Shown: positions 39,502-46,922 of the stretch, piece by piece
Layout: the number at the start of each line of letters is the position of its first letter
How positions within the stretch are numbered: the first letter of the stretch is position 1
Source: Streptomyces katrae
Lineage (GTDB): Bacteria > Actinomycetota > Actinomycetes > Streptomycetales > Streptomycetaceae
NCBI RefSeq assembly: GCF_000717655.1
Contig: NZ_JNZY01000029.1
Location: forward strand, 1 to 64,000
Direction: 5' to 3'
DNA: 64,000 nucleotides
Position numbers and translations under genes: made by a program
Notes under the pieces: generated by a model
Seen by the model: the letters and a program-made list of their open reading frames with translations, nothing else
Database searches by the model: none
Told to the model about the DNA's origin: nothing

Positions 39502-41100
39502 GTGATCACCGCCACCGGCGTCGAGCTGCGCGCCGGCGCCCGCGTCCTCATCGAGTCCGCCTCGTTCCGCATCGCCAAGGGCGACCGCATCGGCCTGGTC
39601 GGCCGCAACGGAGCGGGCAAGACCACCCTCACCAAGTGCCTCGCCGGCGAGGGCCAGCCCGCCGCCGGCTCCATCACCCGCTCGGGTGAGGTCGGCTACC
39701 TCCCGCAGGACCCGCGCACCGGCGACCTGGACGTCCTGGCCCGCGACCGGATCCTGTCCGCCCGCGGCCTCGACGTCCTGATCAAGAAGATGCGGATGAA
39801 CGAGGAGCGCATCGCCACCGGTGCCGGCGCCACCCGCGAGAAGGCGCTCAGGCAGTACGAGCGCCAGGAGACCGAGTTCCTCACCAAGGGCGGGTACGCC
39901 GCCGAGTCCGAGGCCGCGACCATCTCGGCCGCCCTCAGCCTCCCCGACCGGGTCCTCGGCCAGCCGCTGCACACCCTCTCCGGTGGCCAGCGCCGCCGCG
40001 TCGAGCTCGCCCGGATCCTCTTCTCGGACGCCGACACCCTGCTCCTCGACGAGCCGACGAACCACCTCGACGCCGACTCCATCGTCTGGCTGCGCGACTA
40101 CCTGAAGAACTACCGCGGCGGCTTCGTCGTGATCTCCCACGACGTCGACCTGGTCGAGACCGTCGTCAACAAGGTCTTCTACCTGGATGCCAACCGCTCC
40201 CAGATCGACGTCTACAACATGGGCTGGAAGCTCTACCAGCAGCAGCGCGAGGCCGACGAGAAGCGCCGCAAGCGCGAGCGCCAGAACGCCGAGAAGAAGG
40301 CCGCGGCCCTGAACTCGCAGGCCGACAAGATGCGCGCCAAGGCGACCAAGACCGTCGCCGCGCAGAACATGGCCAAGCGCGCCGACCGGCTGCTCGCGGG
40401 CCTGGAGGCCGTCCGCGTCTCCGACAAGGTCGCCAAGCTGCGCTTCCCGGACCCGGCGCCCTGCGGTAAGACCCCGCTGACCGCCGAGGGCCTGTCGAAG
40501 TCGTACGGCTCCCTGGAGATCTTCACCGACGTCGACCTGGCCATCGACAAGGGCTCCCGCGTCGTCATCCTCGGCCTCAACGGCGCCGGCAAGACCACCC
40601 TGCTGCGGCTGCTCGCGGGCACCGAGAAGCCGGACACCGGCGAGGTCACCCCGGGCCACGGCCTCAAGCTCGGCTACTACGCCCAGGAGCACGAGACGCT
40701 CGACCCCGACCGCACGGTCCTGGAGAACATGCGCTCCGCCGCGCCCGACCTGGACCTGGTCGCCGTACGCAAGACCCTCGGCTCGTTCCTCTTCTCCGGC
40801 GACGACGTGGACAAGCCGGCCGGTGTCCTCTCCGGCGGCGAGAAGACCCGACTGGCCCTGGCCACGCTGGTCGTCTCCTCGGCGAACGTGCTGCTGCTCG
40901 ACGAGCCCACCAACAACCTCGACCCGGCCAGCCGTGAGGAGATCCTGGGCGCGCTGCGCACGTACAAGGGCGCGGTCATCCTCGTCACGCACGACGAGGG
41001 CGCGGTCGAGGCGCTGGAGCCGGAGCGGATCATCCTGCTCCCGGACGGCGTCGAGGACCTGTGGGGCCCGGACTACCGGGACCTCGTCGCCCTCGCCTGA
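39502..41100 (+). CDS. ABC-F family ATPase (ribosome-associated type)
   Basis: A 532-residue protein with two ABC domains and no membrane segment. Domain 1: GRNGAGKTTLTKCLAG (Walker A), LSGGQRRRVELARILFSDAD (signature), TLLLDEPTNHLDADS (Walker B). Linker helices: QQQREADEKRRKRERQNAEK and on (about residues 245-300), the charged P-site tRNA interaction motif. Domain 2: GLNGAGKTTLLRLLAG, LSGGEKTRLALATL, LLLDEPTNNLDPAS. ABC-F proteins act on the ribosome E site in translation or antibiotic protection. The GTG at 39502 has TGGAG upstream. This conserved Streptomyces paralogue is probably a housekeeping factor; a resistance role cannot be excluded. Confidence 0.93.
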   Translation: MITATGVELRAGARVLIESASFRIAKGDRIGLVGRNGAGKTTLTKCLAGEGQPAAGSITRSGEVGYLPQDPRTGDLDVLARDRILSARGLDVLIKKMRMNEERIATGAGATREKALRQYERQETEFLTKGGYAAESEAATISAALSLPDRVLGQPLHTLSGGQRRRVELARILFSDADTLLLDEPTNHLDADSIVWLRDYLKNYRGGFVVISHDVDLVETVVNKVFYLDANRSQIDVYNMGWKLYQQQREADEKRRKRERQNAEKKAAALNSQADKMRAKATKTVAAQNMAKRADRLLAGLEAVRVSDKVAKLRFPDPAPCGKTPLTAEGLSKSYGSLEIFTDVDLAIDKGSRVVILGLNGAGKTTLLRLLAGTEKPDTGEVTPGHGLKLGYYAQEHETLDPDRTVLENMRSAAPDLDLVAVRKTLGSFLFSGDDVDKPAGVLSGGEKTRLALATLVVSSANVLLLDEPTNNLDPASREEILGALRTYKGAVILVTHDEGAVEALEPERIILLPDGVEDLWGPDYRDLVALA

Positions 41101-41132
41101 TCCCTCCCGGAGCCGTGATCCAGTTCCTTATG

Positions 41133-41138
41133 GATCAT
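41133..41138 (+). promoter_or_regulatory. GATCAT motif upstream of gbn
   Basis: GATCAT fits GATCWT, the published binding sequence of Gbn. A second copy is at 41410-41415, overlapping a possible upstream ATG of gbn, and two further GATC sites lie between 41115 and 41156. Self-binding is inference. Confidence 0.4.
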
Positions 41139-41205
41139 TCGGCTCAGGTGTGATCCATCATCTGAGTGAGACGGTCTCGTACCTCTGCGCTCTGTACGAC
41201 GGCCC

Positions 41206-41247
41206 CGGCCGTGCCCGCACGGGCATGCGGCCGGGGCCGTCGTTTTT
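41206..41247 (+). terminator. strong terminator after the ABC-F gene
   Basis: A 15-bp perfect stem (41206-41220 with 41229-41243), an 8-nt loop and a TTTTT run. Apart from this hairpin and GATC sites, the 41101-41452 gap shows no gene; the gbn promoter should lie in its right half. Confidence 0.88.
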
Positions 41248-41452
41248 CGCCGTCCGGCCCCTGACCTGGCGATTCCCGGGGAGGGCGGAGAAGTGTGACG
41301 GACGTCATGCAGCGGAAGAGAAGATTCCGTTCTGCTGATGTGTCCACTGGTCGAGAAATGCCGTCGTACCGACCTTGCTGAATGGGTGGCCAGGAAGCCG
41401 GGGAGGGGTGATCATGAGAAGTCCAGAGCGCACTTCCCATGAGGAGGCACGG

Positions 41453-41674
41453 GTGGCCGAGACTCTGAAGAAGGGCAGCCGGGTAACCGGCGCCGCGCGC
41501 GACAAGCTCGCGGCAGACCTGAAGAAGAAGTACGACTCCGGTGCGAGTATCCGGGCGCTGGCCGAGGAAACCGGCCGGTCCTACGGATTCGTCCACCGGA
41601 TGCTCAGCGAGTCCGGAGTCGTGCTGCGTGGTCGCGGTGGCGCGACGCGTGGCAAGAAGGCGGCTTCGGCCTGA
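41453..41674 (+). CDS. gbn: Gbn-type GATC-binding nucleoid-associated protein
   Basis: A 73-residue basic protein from the GTG at 41453, which has GAGGAGG 8 bp before it. It begins VAETLKKGSRVTGAARDKLA and has a helix-turn-helix, SGASIRALAEETGRSYGFVH followed by RMLSESGV, and a basic tail (RGRGGATRGKKAASA). An ATG at 41414, also with a good ribosome site, could add 13 residues. Size, sequence and the neighbours (ABC-F, enoyl-CoA hydratase) match S. coelicolor SCO1839, described as the nucleoid protein Gbn that binds GATC(A/T)T and affects development. It acts on chromosomal DNA. The identification rests on memory of that protein. Confidence 0.85.
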   Translation: MAETLKKGSRVTGAARDKLAADLKKKYDSGASIRALAEETGRSYGFVHRMLSESGVVLRGRGGATRGKKAASA

Positions 41675-41783
41675 CCCGGAACCTGGCCGTCAGGCCCGGG
41701 GCCGGGGTGGAAGACGCTTGCCTGCCCACACCGCGGTTCCTTCGGTGACCCCCGGTCGGCCGTGTGGCCGACCGGGTGGTTAC

Positions 41784-41822
41784 TGTGCAGTCACTTAGGC
41801 CGGGATTGCGGCCGACTGCACA
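41784..41822. promoter_or_regulatory. nested dyad before the enoyl-CoA hydratase gene
   Basis: TGTGCAGTC (41784-41792) and GACTGCACA (41814-41822) are perfect inverted repeats; GGCCG and CGGCC form an inner repeat. It ends 14 bp before the next ATG and includes TACTGT at 41782. It could be an operator, a gbn terminator, or RNA structure near the ribosome site. Confidence 0.5.
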
Positions 41823-41835
41823 CCGGAGGCACCAG

Positions 41836-42615
41836 ATGGCTCTGCTCGACAAGGACGGCGTACGGCTCACCGTGGACGACTCGGTCGCCACGGTGACACT
41901 GACCAATCCGGCCAAGCGAAACGCTCAGTCCCCCGCGCTCTGGCGGGCGTTGACGGAGGCCGGAAGGTCGTTGCCGGGCACCGTCCGGGTCGTGGTGCTG
42001 CGCGGTGAGGGCCAGTCCTTCTCCGCCGGACTCGACCGGCAGGCGTTCACTCCCGAGGGTTTCCAGGGTGAGCCGTCCTTCCTCGATCTGGCGCGCGGTT
42101 CGGACGAACTGCTCGACTCGACCATTGCCGAGTACCAGGAGGCTTTCACCTGGTGGCGGCGCAATGACATCGTCTCCATCGCCGCCGTACAGGGGCATGC
42201 GATCGGCGCCGGCTTCCAGCTCGCGCTGGCGTGTGACCTGCGGGTGGTCGCGGACGACGTGCAGTTCGCCATGCGCGAGACCAGCCTGGGTCTCGTGCCG
42301 GACCTGGCGGGCACGCAGCCTCTGACCTCCCTGGTGGGCTACGCCCGCGCGCTCGAGATCTGCGCGACGGGCCGCTTCGTGCACGCCGAGGAGGCGGAGC
42401 GGGTCGGGCTGGCCAACCTGGTCGTCCCGGCCGACGAGCTCGACGCGGCGGTGCAGGACCTCACGACGGCGCTGCTGGCTCCGCCGCGGGATGCCGTGAT
42501 CGAGACGAAGGCGCTGCTCCGCGAGGCGGTGTCCCGCCCGTACGACGACCAGCGCTCGGCGGAACGCGCCGCCCAGGCCCGCCGCCTCCGCGACCTGGCC
42601 GGCCTCTCGGACTGA
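41836..42615 (+). CDS. enoyl-CoA hydratase/isomerase-family protein
   Basis: A 259-residue crotonase-fold protein with GGAGG 6 bp before its ATG. The oxyanion-hole segments are VVVLRGEGQSFSAGLDRQAF and IAAVQGHAIGAGFQLALACD. The first acid/base position is not the usual Glu-x-x-His of classic hydratases; MRETSLGLVPDLAGTQPLTS holds an Asp at the second site. A C-terminal trimerisation helix ends the protein. It acts on acyl-CoA thioesters in fatty-acid or related catabolism; hydratase or isomerase cannot be separated by eye. It lies downstream of gbn, as in S. coelicolor. Confidence 0.87.
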   Translation: MALLDKDGVRLTVDDSVATVTLTNPAKRNAQSPALWRALTEAGRSLPGTVRVVVLRGEGQSFSAGLDRQAFTPEGFQGEPSFLDLARGSDELLDSTIAEYQEAFTWWRRNDIVSIAAVQGHAIGAGFQLALACDLRVVADDVQFAMRETSLGLVPDLAGTQPLTSLVGYARALEICATGRFVHAEEAERVGLANLVVPADELDAAVQDLTTALLAPPRDAVIETKALLREAVSRPYDDQRSAERAAQARRLRDLAGLSD

Positions 42616-42638
42616 CCTACGGGTGCAGCGCGGTGGCC

Positions 42639-42683
42639 GGGGGACCTGCCCCCGGACCCGCGCGCCTCGGACGCCGGCGGGAC
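42639..42683. repeat. intergenic GC-rich repeat, relative of the cobB insert
   Basis: Matches 26703-26747 at 36 of 45 positions by my count. It sits in the 75-bp gap between two convergent genes, its normal kind of location. Confidence 0.65.
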
Positions 42684-42690
42684 TGATGCG

Positions 42691-43644
42691 TCAGGGGATC
42701 AGAAGGGCCTTGCCCGGAACGGTGCGGGCTTCGATCGCGCGGTGCGCGTCCGCAGCCTCCGCCAGGGGGAACCTGCGCGCGATCACCGGGCGGAGCCGCC
42801 CCGCCGCCGCCTCGGCCAGCGCACGGCCCGCCAGGCGGGTGATCACCTCCGGCGGGAACTGGACCTCCGCGATCCCCCGCAGAGCGATCCCGCGCCGCTC
42901 CACCTCGGCCGGGTCCAGCTCCGTGAATCCGCCGCCGGGGGCGCCGTGCGCCGAGACCCGTCCGCCGTCCCGGACCAGCCCGAAGCCCGCCAGGCCCAGC
43001 TCACCGCCGACCCCGTCGAGGAGGACGTCCACCGGACCGCCGACCGCCTCGGTCCAGCCCGGTTCCGTGTAGTCCACCGCCCGGTCCGCGCCCAGCTCCC
43101 GGACCAGCGCCAGCTTCTGCTCACCACGCGCCGCCCCCACGACGTACGCCCCCGCCGCCACCGCCATCTGCACCAGCAGCGTCCCCATCCCGCCGGCCGC
43201 GCCCAGGATCAGCACCCGGTCGCCCGGCTCGATCCCGACGCCGTCGACGATGCCCGAACCGGTCACCCCGTCGTGCGCCAGCGCCGCCGCCTCCGCCGAT
43301 TCCAGCCCGTCCGGGACCGGGACCAGCAGTTCCACCGGAACCCGGACCAGTTCCGCGTACGTGCCCTTCGTACCCGGTGCGGCCACCACCCGGCGGCCCC
43401 GCCAGGCCGGGTCCACCCCCTCGCCCACCGCGGCGACCGTCCCCGCGGCCGCGCCGCCCGGCACGTACGGCGGGTGGATGCCGAAGGACGCGCCCCAGCC
43501 CCCGCGGATCTGGGTCTCCACGTAGATCGTGTCCACGGCCTCTGCCCGGACCACCACCTCGCCCGCCCCCGGGACCGGGTCCGCCAGCTCGACCGGTACC
43601 AGGACCTCGGGACCGCCGTACCCGTCCACCCGTATCGCCCGCAT
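42691..43644 (-). CDS. zinc-free quinone oxidoreductase-like (MDR family) protein
   Basis: A 317-residue medium-chain dehydrogenase from the ATG at 43644 (GGGG upstream). It has the GroES-like N-terminal domain (VRVDGYGGPEVLVPVELADP-like start; VPGGAAAGTVAAVGEGVDPA) and a Rossmann domain with LILGAAGGMGTLLVQMAVAA for NADPH. The structural-zinc cysteines of alcohol dehydrogenases are absent, which fits quinone oxidoreductase (QOR) proteins. It reduces a quinone or enone of unknown identity. Three 7-bp repeats lie just upstream of its start. Confidence 0.87.
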   Translation of the reverse strand: MRAIRVDGYGGPEVLVPVELADPVPGAGEVVVRAEAVDTIYVETQIRGGWGASFGIHPPYVPGGAAAGTVAAVGEGVDPAWRGRRVVAAPGTKGTYAELVRVPVELLVPVPDGLESAEAAALAHDGVTGSGIVDGVGIEPGDRVLILGAAGGMGTLLVQMAVAAGAYVVGAARGEQKLALVRELGADRAVDYTEPGWTEAVGGPVDVLLDGVGGELGLAGFGLVRDGGRVSAHGAPGGGFTELDPAEVERRGIALRGIAEVQFPPEVITRLAGRALAEAAAGRLRPVIARRFPLAEAADAHRAIEARTVPGKALLIP

Positions 43645-43669
43645 GACATCCCCCTCGTTCGACGTTTCA

Positions 43670-43690
43670 CATTCGACATTCGGCATTCGG
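43670..43690. repeat. three tandem CATTCGR heptamers
   Basis: CATTCGA, CATTCGG and CATTCGG follow without gaps, 26 bp upstream of the oxidoreductase start. They could be a regulator-binding array or simple slippage. Confidence 0.45.
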
Positions 43691-43865
43691 AACGCGTCAC
43701 GGCCTTTCGGCCTTGACCACTCGCCCCACTCTCGGACCTCGACCGCGGTTGAGGTCAAGCGGCGGCAGGAATCGGTCCCGGCCGACCGGCGTAGTCCCGG
43801 CGCGCCGGCGCGGCCGCCCGCTTACCGTGGTGAGGAGTGAGTCCATCCGCGCGAAGGGACACGCG

Positions 43866-44297
43866 ATGACCGAATCCACATCCGGGGGCGCCTCCCGCAA
43901 CCCGGCCGACCGCGGCCGCACCACCATCTCCGACGGGGTGGTCGAGAAGATCGCCGGACTCGCCGCCCGCGAGGTGGTCGGAGTCCATGCCATGGGCAGC
44001 GGCAGCGGCCTCTCCCGTACCTTCGGCGCCGTCCGCGACCGCGTCCCCGGCGGCGCGAAGTCGTCCGTCACCCGCGGGGTCAAGGCCGAGGTCGGCGAGG
44101 TGCAGACGGCCCTCGACCTGGAGATCGTCGTCGACTACGGCGTGTCGATCCGCGACGTGGCACGGGCCGTCCGGGAGAACGTCATCTCGGCGGTCGAGCG
44201 GATGACGAGCCTGGAAGTCGTCGAGGTCAACATCGCGGTCAGCGACGTCAAGCTCCCCGACGAGCCCGACGAAGAGCCGGAGTCCCGACTCCAGTGA
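43866..44297 (+). CDS. Asp23/Gls24-family envelope stress protein
   Basis: A 143-residue protein with the Asp23 domain (about 18-135): TTISDGVVEKIAGLAAREVV, GVKAEVGEVQTALDLEIVVD, YGVSIRDVARAVRENVISAV, and VVEVNIAVSDVKLPDE. Asp23 proteins polymerise at the membrane and act in cell-envelope homeostasis. AAGGGA precedes the ATG. It begins a five-gene operon (43866-46138) with a second Asp23 copy, a DUF2273-like protein, a DUF6286-like protein and an AmaP-like anchor, which together probably form a membrane-bound Asp23 complex. Confidence 0.92.
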   Translation: MTESTSGGASRNPADRGRTTISDGVVEKIAGLAAREVVGVHAMGSGSGLSRTFGAVRDRVPGGAKSSVTRGVKAEVGEVQTALDLEIVVDYGVSIRDVARAVRENVISAVERMTSLEVVEVNIAVSDVKLPDEPDEEPESRLQ

Positions 44298-44307
44298 GGG
44301 AGCCCGC

Positions 44308-44490
44308 ATGAGGATGGCGGTCGTCGGCCTCTTCGCCGGCATTGCGCTGGCCTTCGCCGGATACTTCGGCGGTTTCGGGGCCTTCCTGCTGGTGGCGGCG
44401 CTCGGTGCCATCGGCTTCGTCGTGGGCCGGTTCCTGGAAGGGGACCTGGAACCCGGCGACTTCTTCCGCCCCCGCGACCGCGACAGGTGA
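44308..44490 (+). CDS. small DUF2273-like membrane protein
   Basis: A 60-residue protein with two membrane helices (about 3-22 and 24-42) and a charged tail (EGDLEPGDFFRPRDRDR). It starts 10 bp after the first Asp23 gene with GAGGGAG as ribosome site. Small DUF2273 proteins accompany asp23-amaP operons in Gram-positives and are thought to help anchor Asp23 at the membrane. It is followed 7 bp later by the second Asp23 gene. Confidence 0.8.
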   Translation: MRMAVVGLFAGIALAFAGYFGGFGAFLLVAALGAIGFVVGRFLEGDLEPGDFFRPRDRDR

Positions 44491-44497
44491 GGCCCCT

Positions 44498-44935
44498 ATG
44501 AGCACGCCACGGACGACCCCGCAGCGGGTGCCGACGGCCGACCGGGGGGCCACCCGGATCGCCGACCGGGTCGTCGCCAAGATCGCGGCCCAAGCCGCCC
44601 GGGAGGCGCTCGCCGCCCAGCCGGCCGGGCTGCCTGCGGCTTCGGGTGGCGCGCGCGCCGTCGGACTCCTCGGGTCCGCGGGCCCTGCCGGCGCCGGCCC
44701 GGCCGCTCCGCACGCCACCGTCACCGTGCACCACGACATCGCCCGCGTACGGGTGAGCCTCGAACTCGACTACCCCTGCGACCTGGCCGACCGGTGCGCG
44801 GCCGTACGCCGCCGGGTCGTCTCCCGCATCGAGGAGTGCGCCGGCATGTCCGTACCCGAGGTGGACATCGACATCGAGCACCTGCACCCCGCGCACGCCC
44901 CCGGCTCCGCCGCACGGGACCGGAAGCTGCGGTGA
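44498..44935 (+). CDS. second Asp23-family protein
   Basis: A 145-residue paralogue of the first gene. The core is TRIADRVVAKIAAQAAREAL, then an Ala/Gly-rich insert, then VTVHHDIARVRVSLELDYPC, RRRVVSRIEECAGMSVPEVD and IDIEHLHPAH. It differs from the first copy in two cysteines and in the Ala-rich insert. Two Asp23 paralogues may co-polymerise. Its stop overlaps the GTG of the next gene (GTGA). Confidence 0.85.
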   Translation: MSTPRTTPQRVPTADRGATRIADRVVAKIAAQAAREALAAQPAGLPAASGGARAVGLLGSAGPAGAGPAAPHATVTVHHDIARVRVSLELDYPCDLADRCAAVRRRVVSRIEECAGMSVPEVDIDIEHLHPAHAPGSAARDRKLR

Positions 44936-45558
44936 CGGCGCCCGCCCCCGGCCGTGCCCCGGCCCCGGAGCCCGACCCGGCCCCCGCCCCCGGCCGTGCC
45001 CCGGTCCGCGCCCGCCGGTTCCGGTCGGCCCGGCGGGTCCCGGCCGCGCTGACCGCACTCGCCGTGCTCGGGGTGGCGGGCCTGTTCCTCTACGACCTCG
45101 CCGCGGTACGGGCCGGCCGTCCCGGTATGGAGTGGCGCCGCGAACTCGCCCACCAGCTGGAGCGGCAGACCCCAGCGGACCCGTGGGTGCTCGTGTGCGC
45201 CGGGGCCCTCGCCGTGGCCGGGGCGGTGCTCCTGTTCCTCGCGCTGACCCCCGGGCTCCGCGGGATCCTGCAGATGCGGACGGCGGACCCGGACGCCGGG
45301 GTACGGGCCGGGCTCGCGCGGAAGGCGGCCGCGCTGGTGCTGCGGGACCGGGCCATGGAGGTGTCGGGGGTGCAGTCGGCGCGGGTCGCGGTGGGCCGGT
45401 CCCACGTCACGGTCCGGGCCGCGTCGCACTTCCGCGAGCTGGACGACGTACGGGCCGACCTGGAGGCGGTGCTCGCGGTCGGCATCGAGGAACTGGGCCT
45501 CGCACATCCGCCGCAGCCGCGGGTACGGGTCACCCGGGCCCCCGTCGGGAAGAGGTGA
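44932..45558 (+). CDS. DUF6286-like membrane protein of the Asp23 operon
   Basis: A 208-residue protein. A Pro/Ala-rich cytoplasmic N-terminus (1-28) is followed by two membrane helices (about 38-58 and 85-105) with a short loop containing WRRELAHQLERQTPADPWVL. The C-terminal 90-residue domain (LARKAAALVLRDRAMEVSGV; VAVGRSHVTVRAASHFRELD) resembles an Asp23-like alpha-beta fold. It probably anchors the Asp23 filament. It starts inside the previous stop and precedes the AmaP-like gene by 4 bp. Confidence 0.78.
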   Translation: MTAPAPGRAPAPEPDPAPAPGRAPVRARRFRSARRVPAALTALAVLGVAGLFLYDLAAVRAGRPGMEWRRELAHQLERQTPADPWVLVCAGALAVAGAVLLFLALTPGLRGILQMRTADPDAGVRAGLARKAAALVLRDRAMEVSGVQSARVAVGRSHVTVRAASHFRELDDVRADLEAVLAVGIEELGLAHPPQPRVRVTRAPVGKR

Positions 45559-45562
45559 GCGG

Positions 45563-46138
45563 GTGCTCGGGAGGGTGAACCGGATCCTGCTCGGGATCAT
45601 CGGCCTCGTGCTGCTGGCGGCCGGGGTGGCGCTGCTGACGGCTTTCCGGCCGCTCGGAGGCCGCCACGAGCCGCTGCTCACGGAGGCGACCCGGCTGCGG
45701 TACTGGCATGCCGAGGGCTGGTGGTGGTGGGCGGTGCTCGCCGGGCTCGGGGTGTGCGTGGTGCTCGCGCTGTGGTGGCTGCTGGCCCAGCTGCGGCGCT
45801 CGCGGCTGCCCGCGCTGATGGTGGACACGGGGGACGGGGCGTTCGCCGTGCTGCGGGGGCGGGCGCTGGAGGAGGCGGTGGCCGCCGAGGCGGGGGCGCT
45901 GGACGGGGTCGCCCGGTGCAGCGTCGCACTGCGCGGGCGGCAGGGCAGACGCGGCCGGCGCGGCGCGCCCGTGCTCCAGGTGGAGCTGGAGCTGGAGCCG
46001 CATGCCGTCCCGGCCGATGCGCTGGCCGAGCTGGCCGGGCCGGTGCTGAACCACGCCCGCCGGTCGGCTGGCTTCCCGGAACTCCCCGCGGAAGCCCGCT
46101 TCCGGATCACCTCGCACCGGGCCCGCCGCGTTGCCTAG
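45563..46138 (+). CDS. AmaP-like alkaline-shock membrane anchor protein
   Basis: A 191-residue protein with two N-terminal membrane helices (about 8-28 and 52-75) and a soluble C-terminal domain (VDTGDGAFAVLRGRALEEAV; LQVELELEPHAVPADALAEL). This is the layout of AmaP, the Asp23 membrane anchor. A GTG start with GAGGTGAG upstream. It is the last gene of the operon. The following SDR gene is convergent and its stop lies 15 bp away. Confidence 0.8.
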   Translation: MLGRVNRILLGIIGLVLLAAGVALLTAFRPLGGRHEPLLTEATRLRYWHAEGWWWWAVLAGLGVCVVLALWWLLAQLRRSRLPALMVDTGDGAFAVLRGRALEEAVAAEAGALDGVARCSVALRGRQGRRGRRGAPVLQVELELEPHAVPADALAELAGPVLNHARRSAGFPELPAEARFRITSHRARRVA

Positions 46139-46153
46139 TGCGGGGCAGGGACG

Positions 46154-46909
46154 TCAGAAGCCGTGGCGGGAGCCGCCGTCGACCGGCAGCATGATGCCCG
46201 TCAGGTACGAGGCCGCGGGCGACAGCAGGAACGCCGCCGAACGGCCGAACTCCTCCGGGGTGCCGTAGCGCCGCAGCGGAATGCCGGATTCGTTGGCCGC
46301 ACGGGCCGCCTCGGCGTCGCCCGACAGCGCGTCGAGCTCGCGGACGCGGTCGGTGTCGATCCGGGCCGGCAACAGCCCGACCACGCGGATGCCGCGCGGT
46401 CCGAGCTCGACCGACAGGGACTTGGCGAAGCCCGCCAGCCCCGGCCGCAGGCCGTTGGAGATGGTCAGGCCCGGGATCGGCTCGTGGACCGAGCCCGACA
46501 GGACGAAGCCGATGACCCCGCCCTCGCCCAGCTCGGCCGCCGCCGCGCGGGCCAGGCGGACGGCACCCAGGAAGACCGCTTCGAACGCCGAGGCCCACTG
46601 CTCGTCGGTGTTGCTCGCCGCCGAACCGGGGGCGGGGCCGCCGACGCTGATGAGGATGCCGTCCAAGCGGCCGAAGCGTTCCTTCGCGGTGGCCACGAGC
46701 GCGGCCGCCGCCTGCGGGTCCGCATTGTCCGCGGCGACCCCCACCGCGTTCGGACCCAGCGAGGCCGCCGCCTCGGCGGCGCGCGCAGCGTCGCGGCCCG
46801 TCACGATCACCTTCGCGCCGTCCGCCGCCAGTTCGCGGGCCGAGGCGAAGCCCAGGCCCCGGGTGGCTCCGGTGACGACGTAGACACGGTCCTTCAGTCC
46901 AAGATCCAT
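46154..46909 (-). CDS. short-chain dehydrogenase/reductase
   Basis: A 251-residue SDR with the cofactor motif TGATRGLGFASA, NAD(P)-site Asp in AADNADPQAAA, and NAG-like ISVGGPAPGSA. The catalytic part is unusual. After VLSGSVHEPIPGLTISNGLR there is no Y-x-x-x-K at the usual spacing; the segment reads SNGLRPGLAGFAKSL, with Asn-Gly in place of the tyrosine region. This could be an inactive or divergent SDR. The C-terminus (GIMLPVDGGSRHGF) is normal. It probably uses a leaderless promoter overlapping the SURF1 stop. Confidence 0.82.
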   Translation of the reverse strand: MDLGLKDRVYVVTGATRGLGFASARELAADGAKVIVTGRDAARAAEAAASLGPNAVGVAADNADPQAAAALVATAKERFGRLDGILISVGGPAPGSAASNTDEQWASAFEAVFLGAVRLARAAAAELGEGGVIGFVLSGSVHEPIPGLTISNGLRPGLAGFAKSLSVELGPRGIRVVGLLPARIDTDRVRELDALSGDAEAARAANESGIPLRRYGTPEEFGRSAAFLLSPAASYLTGIMLPVDGGSRHGF

Positions 46910-46916
46910 GCCCGAC

Positions 46917-46922
46917 ACGCTA
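46917..46922 (-). promoter_or_regulatory. -10 box TAGCGT overlapping the SURF1 stop codon
   Basis: On the minus strand TAGCGT is followed by 7 nt and the ATG at 46909. Its TAG is the SURF1 stop codon. No ribosome site lies between. Confidence 0.4.
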
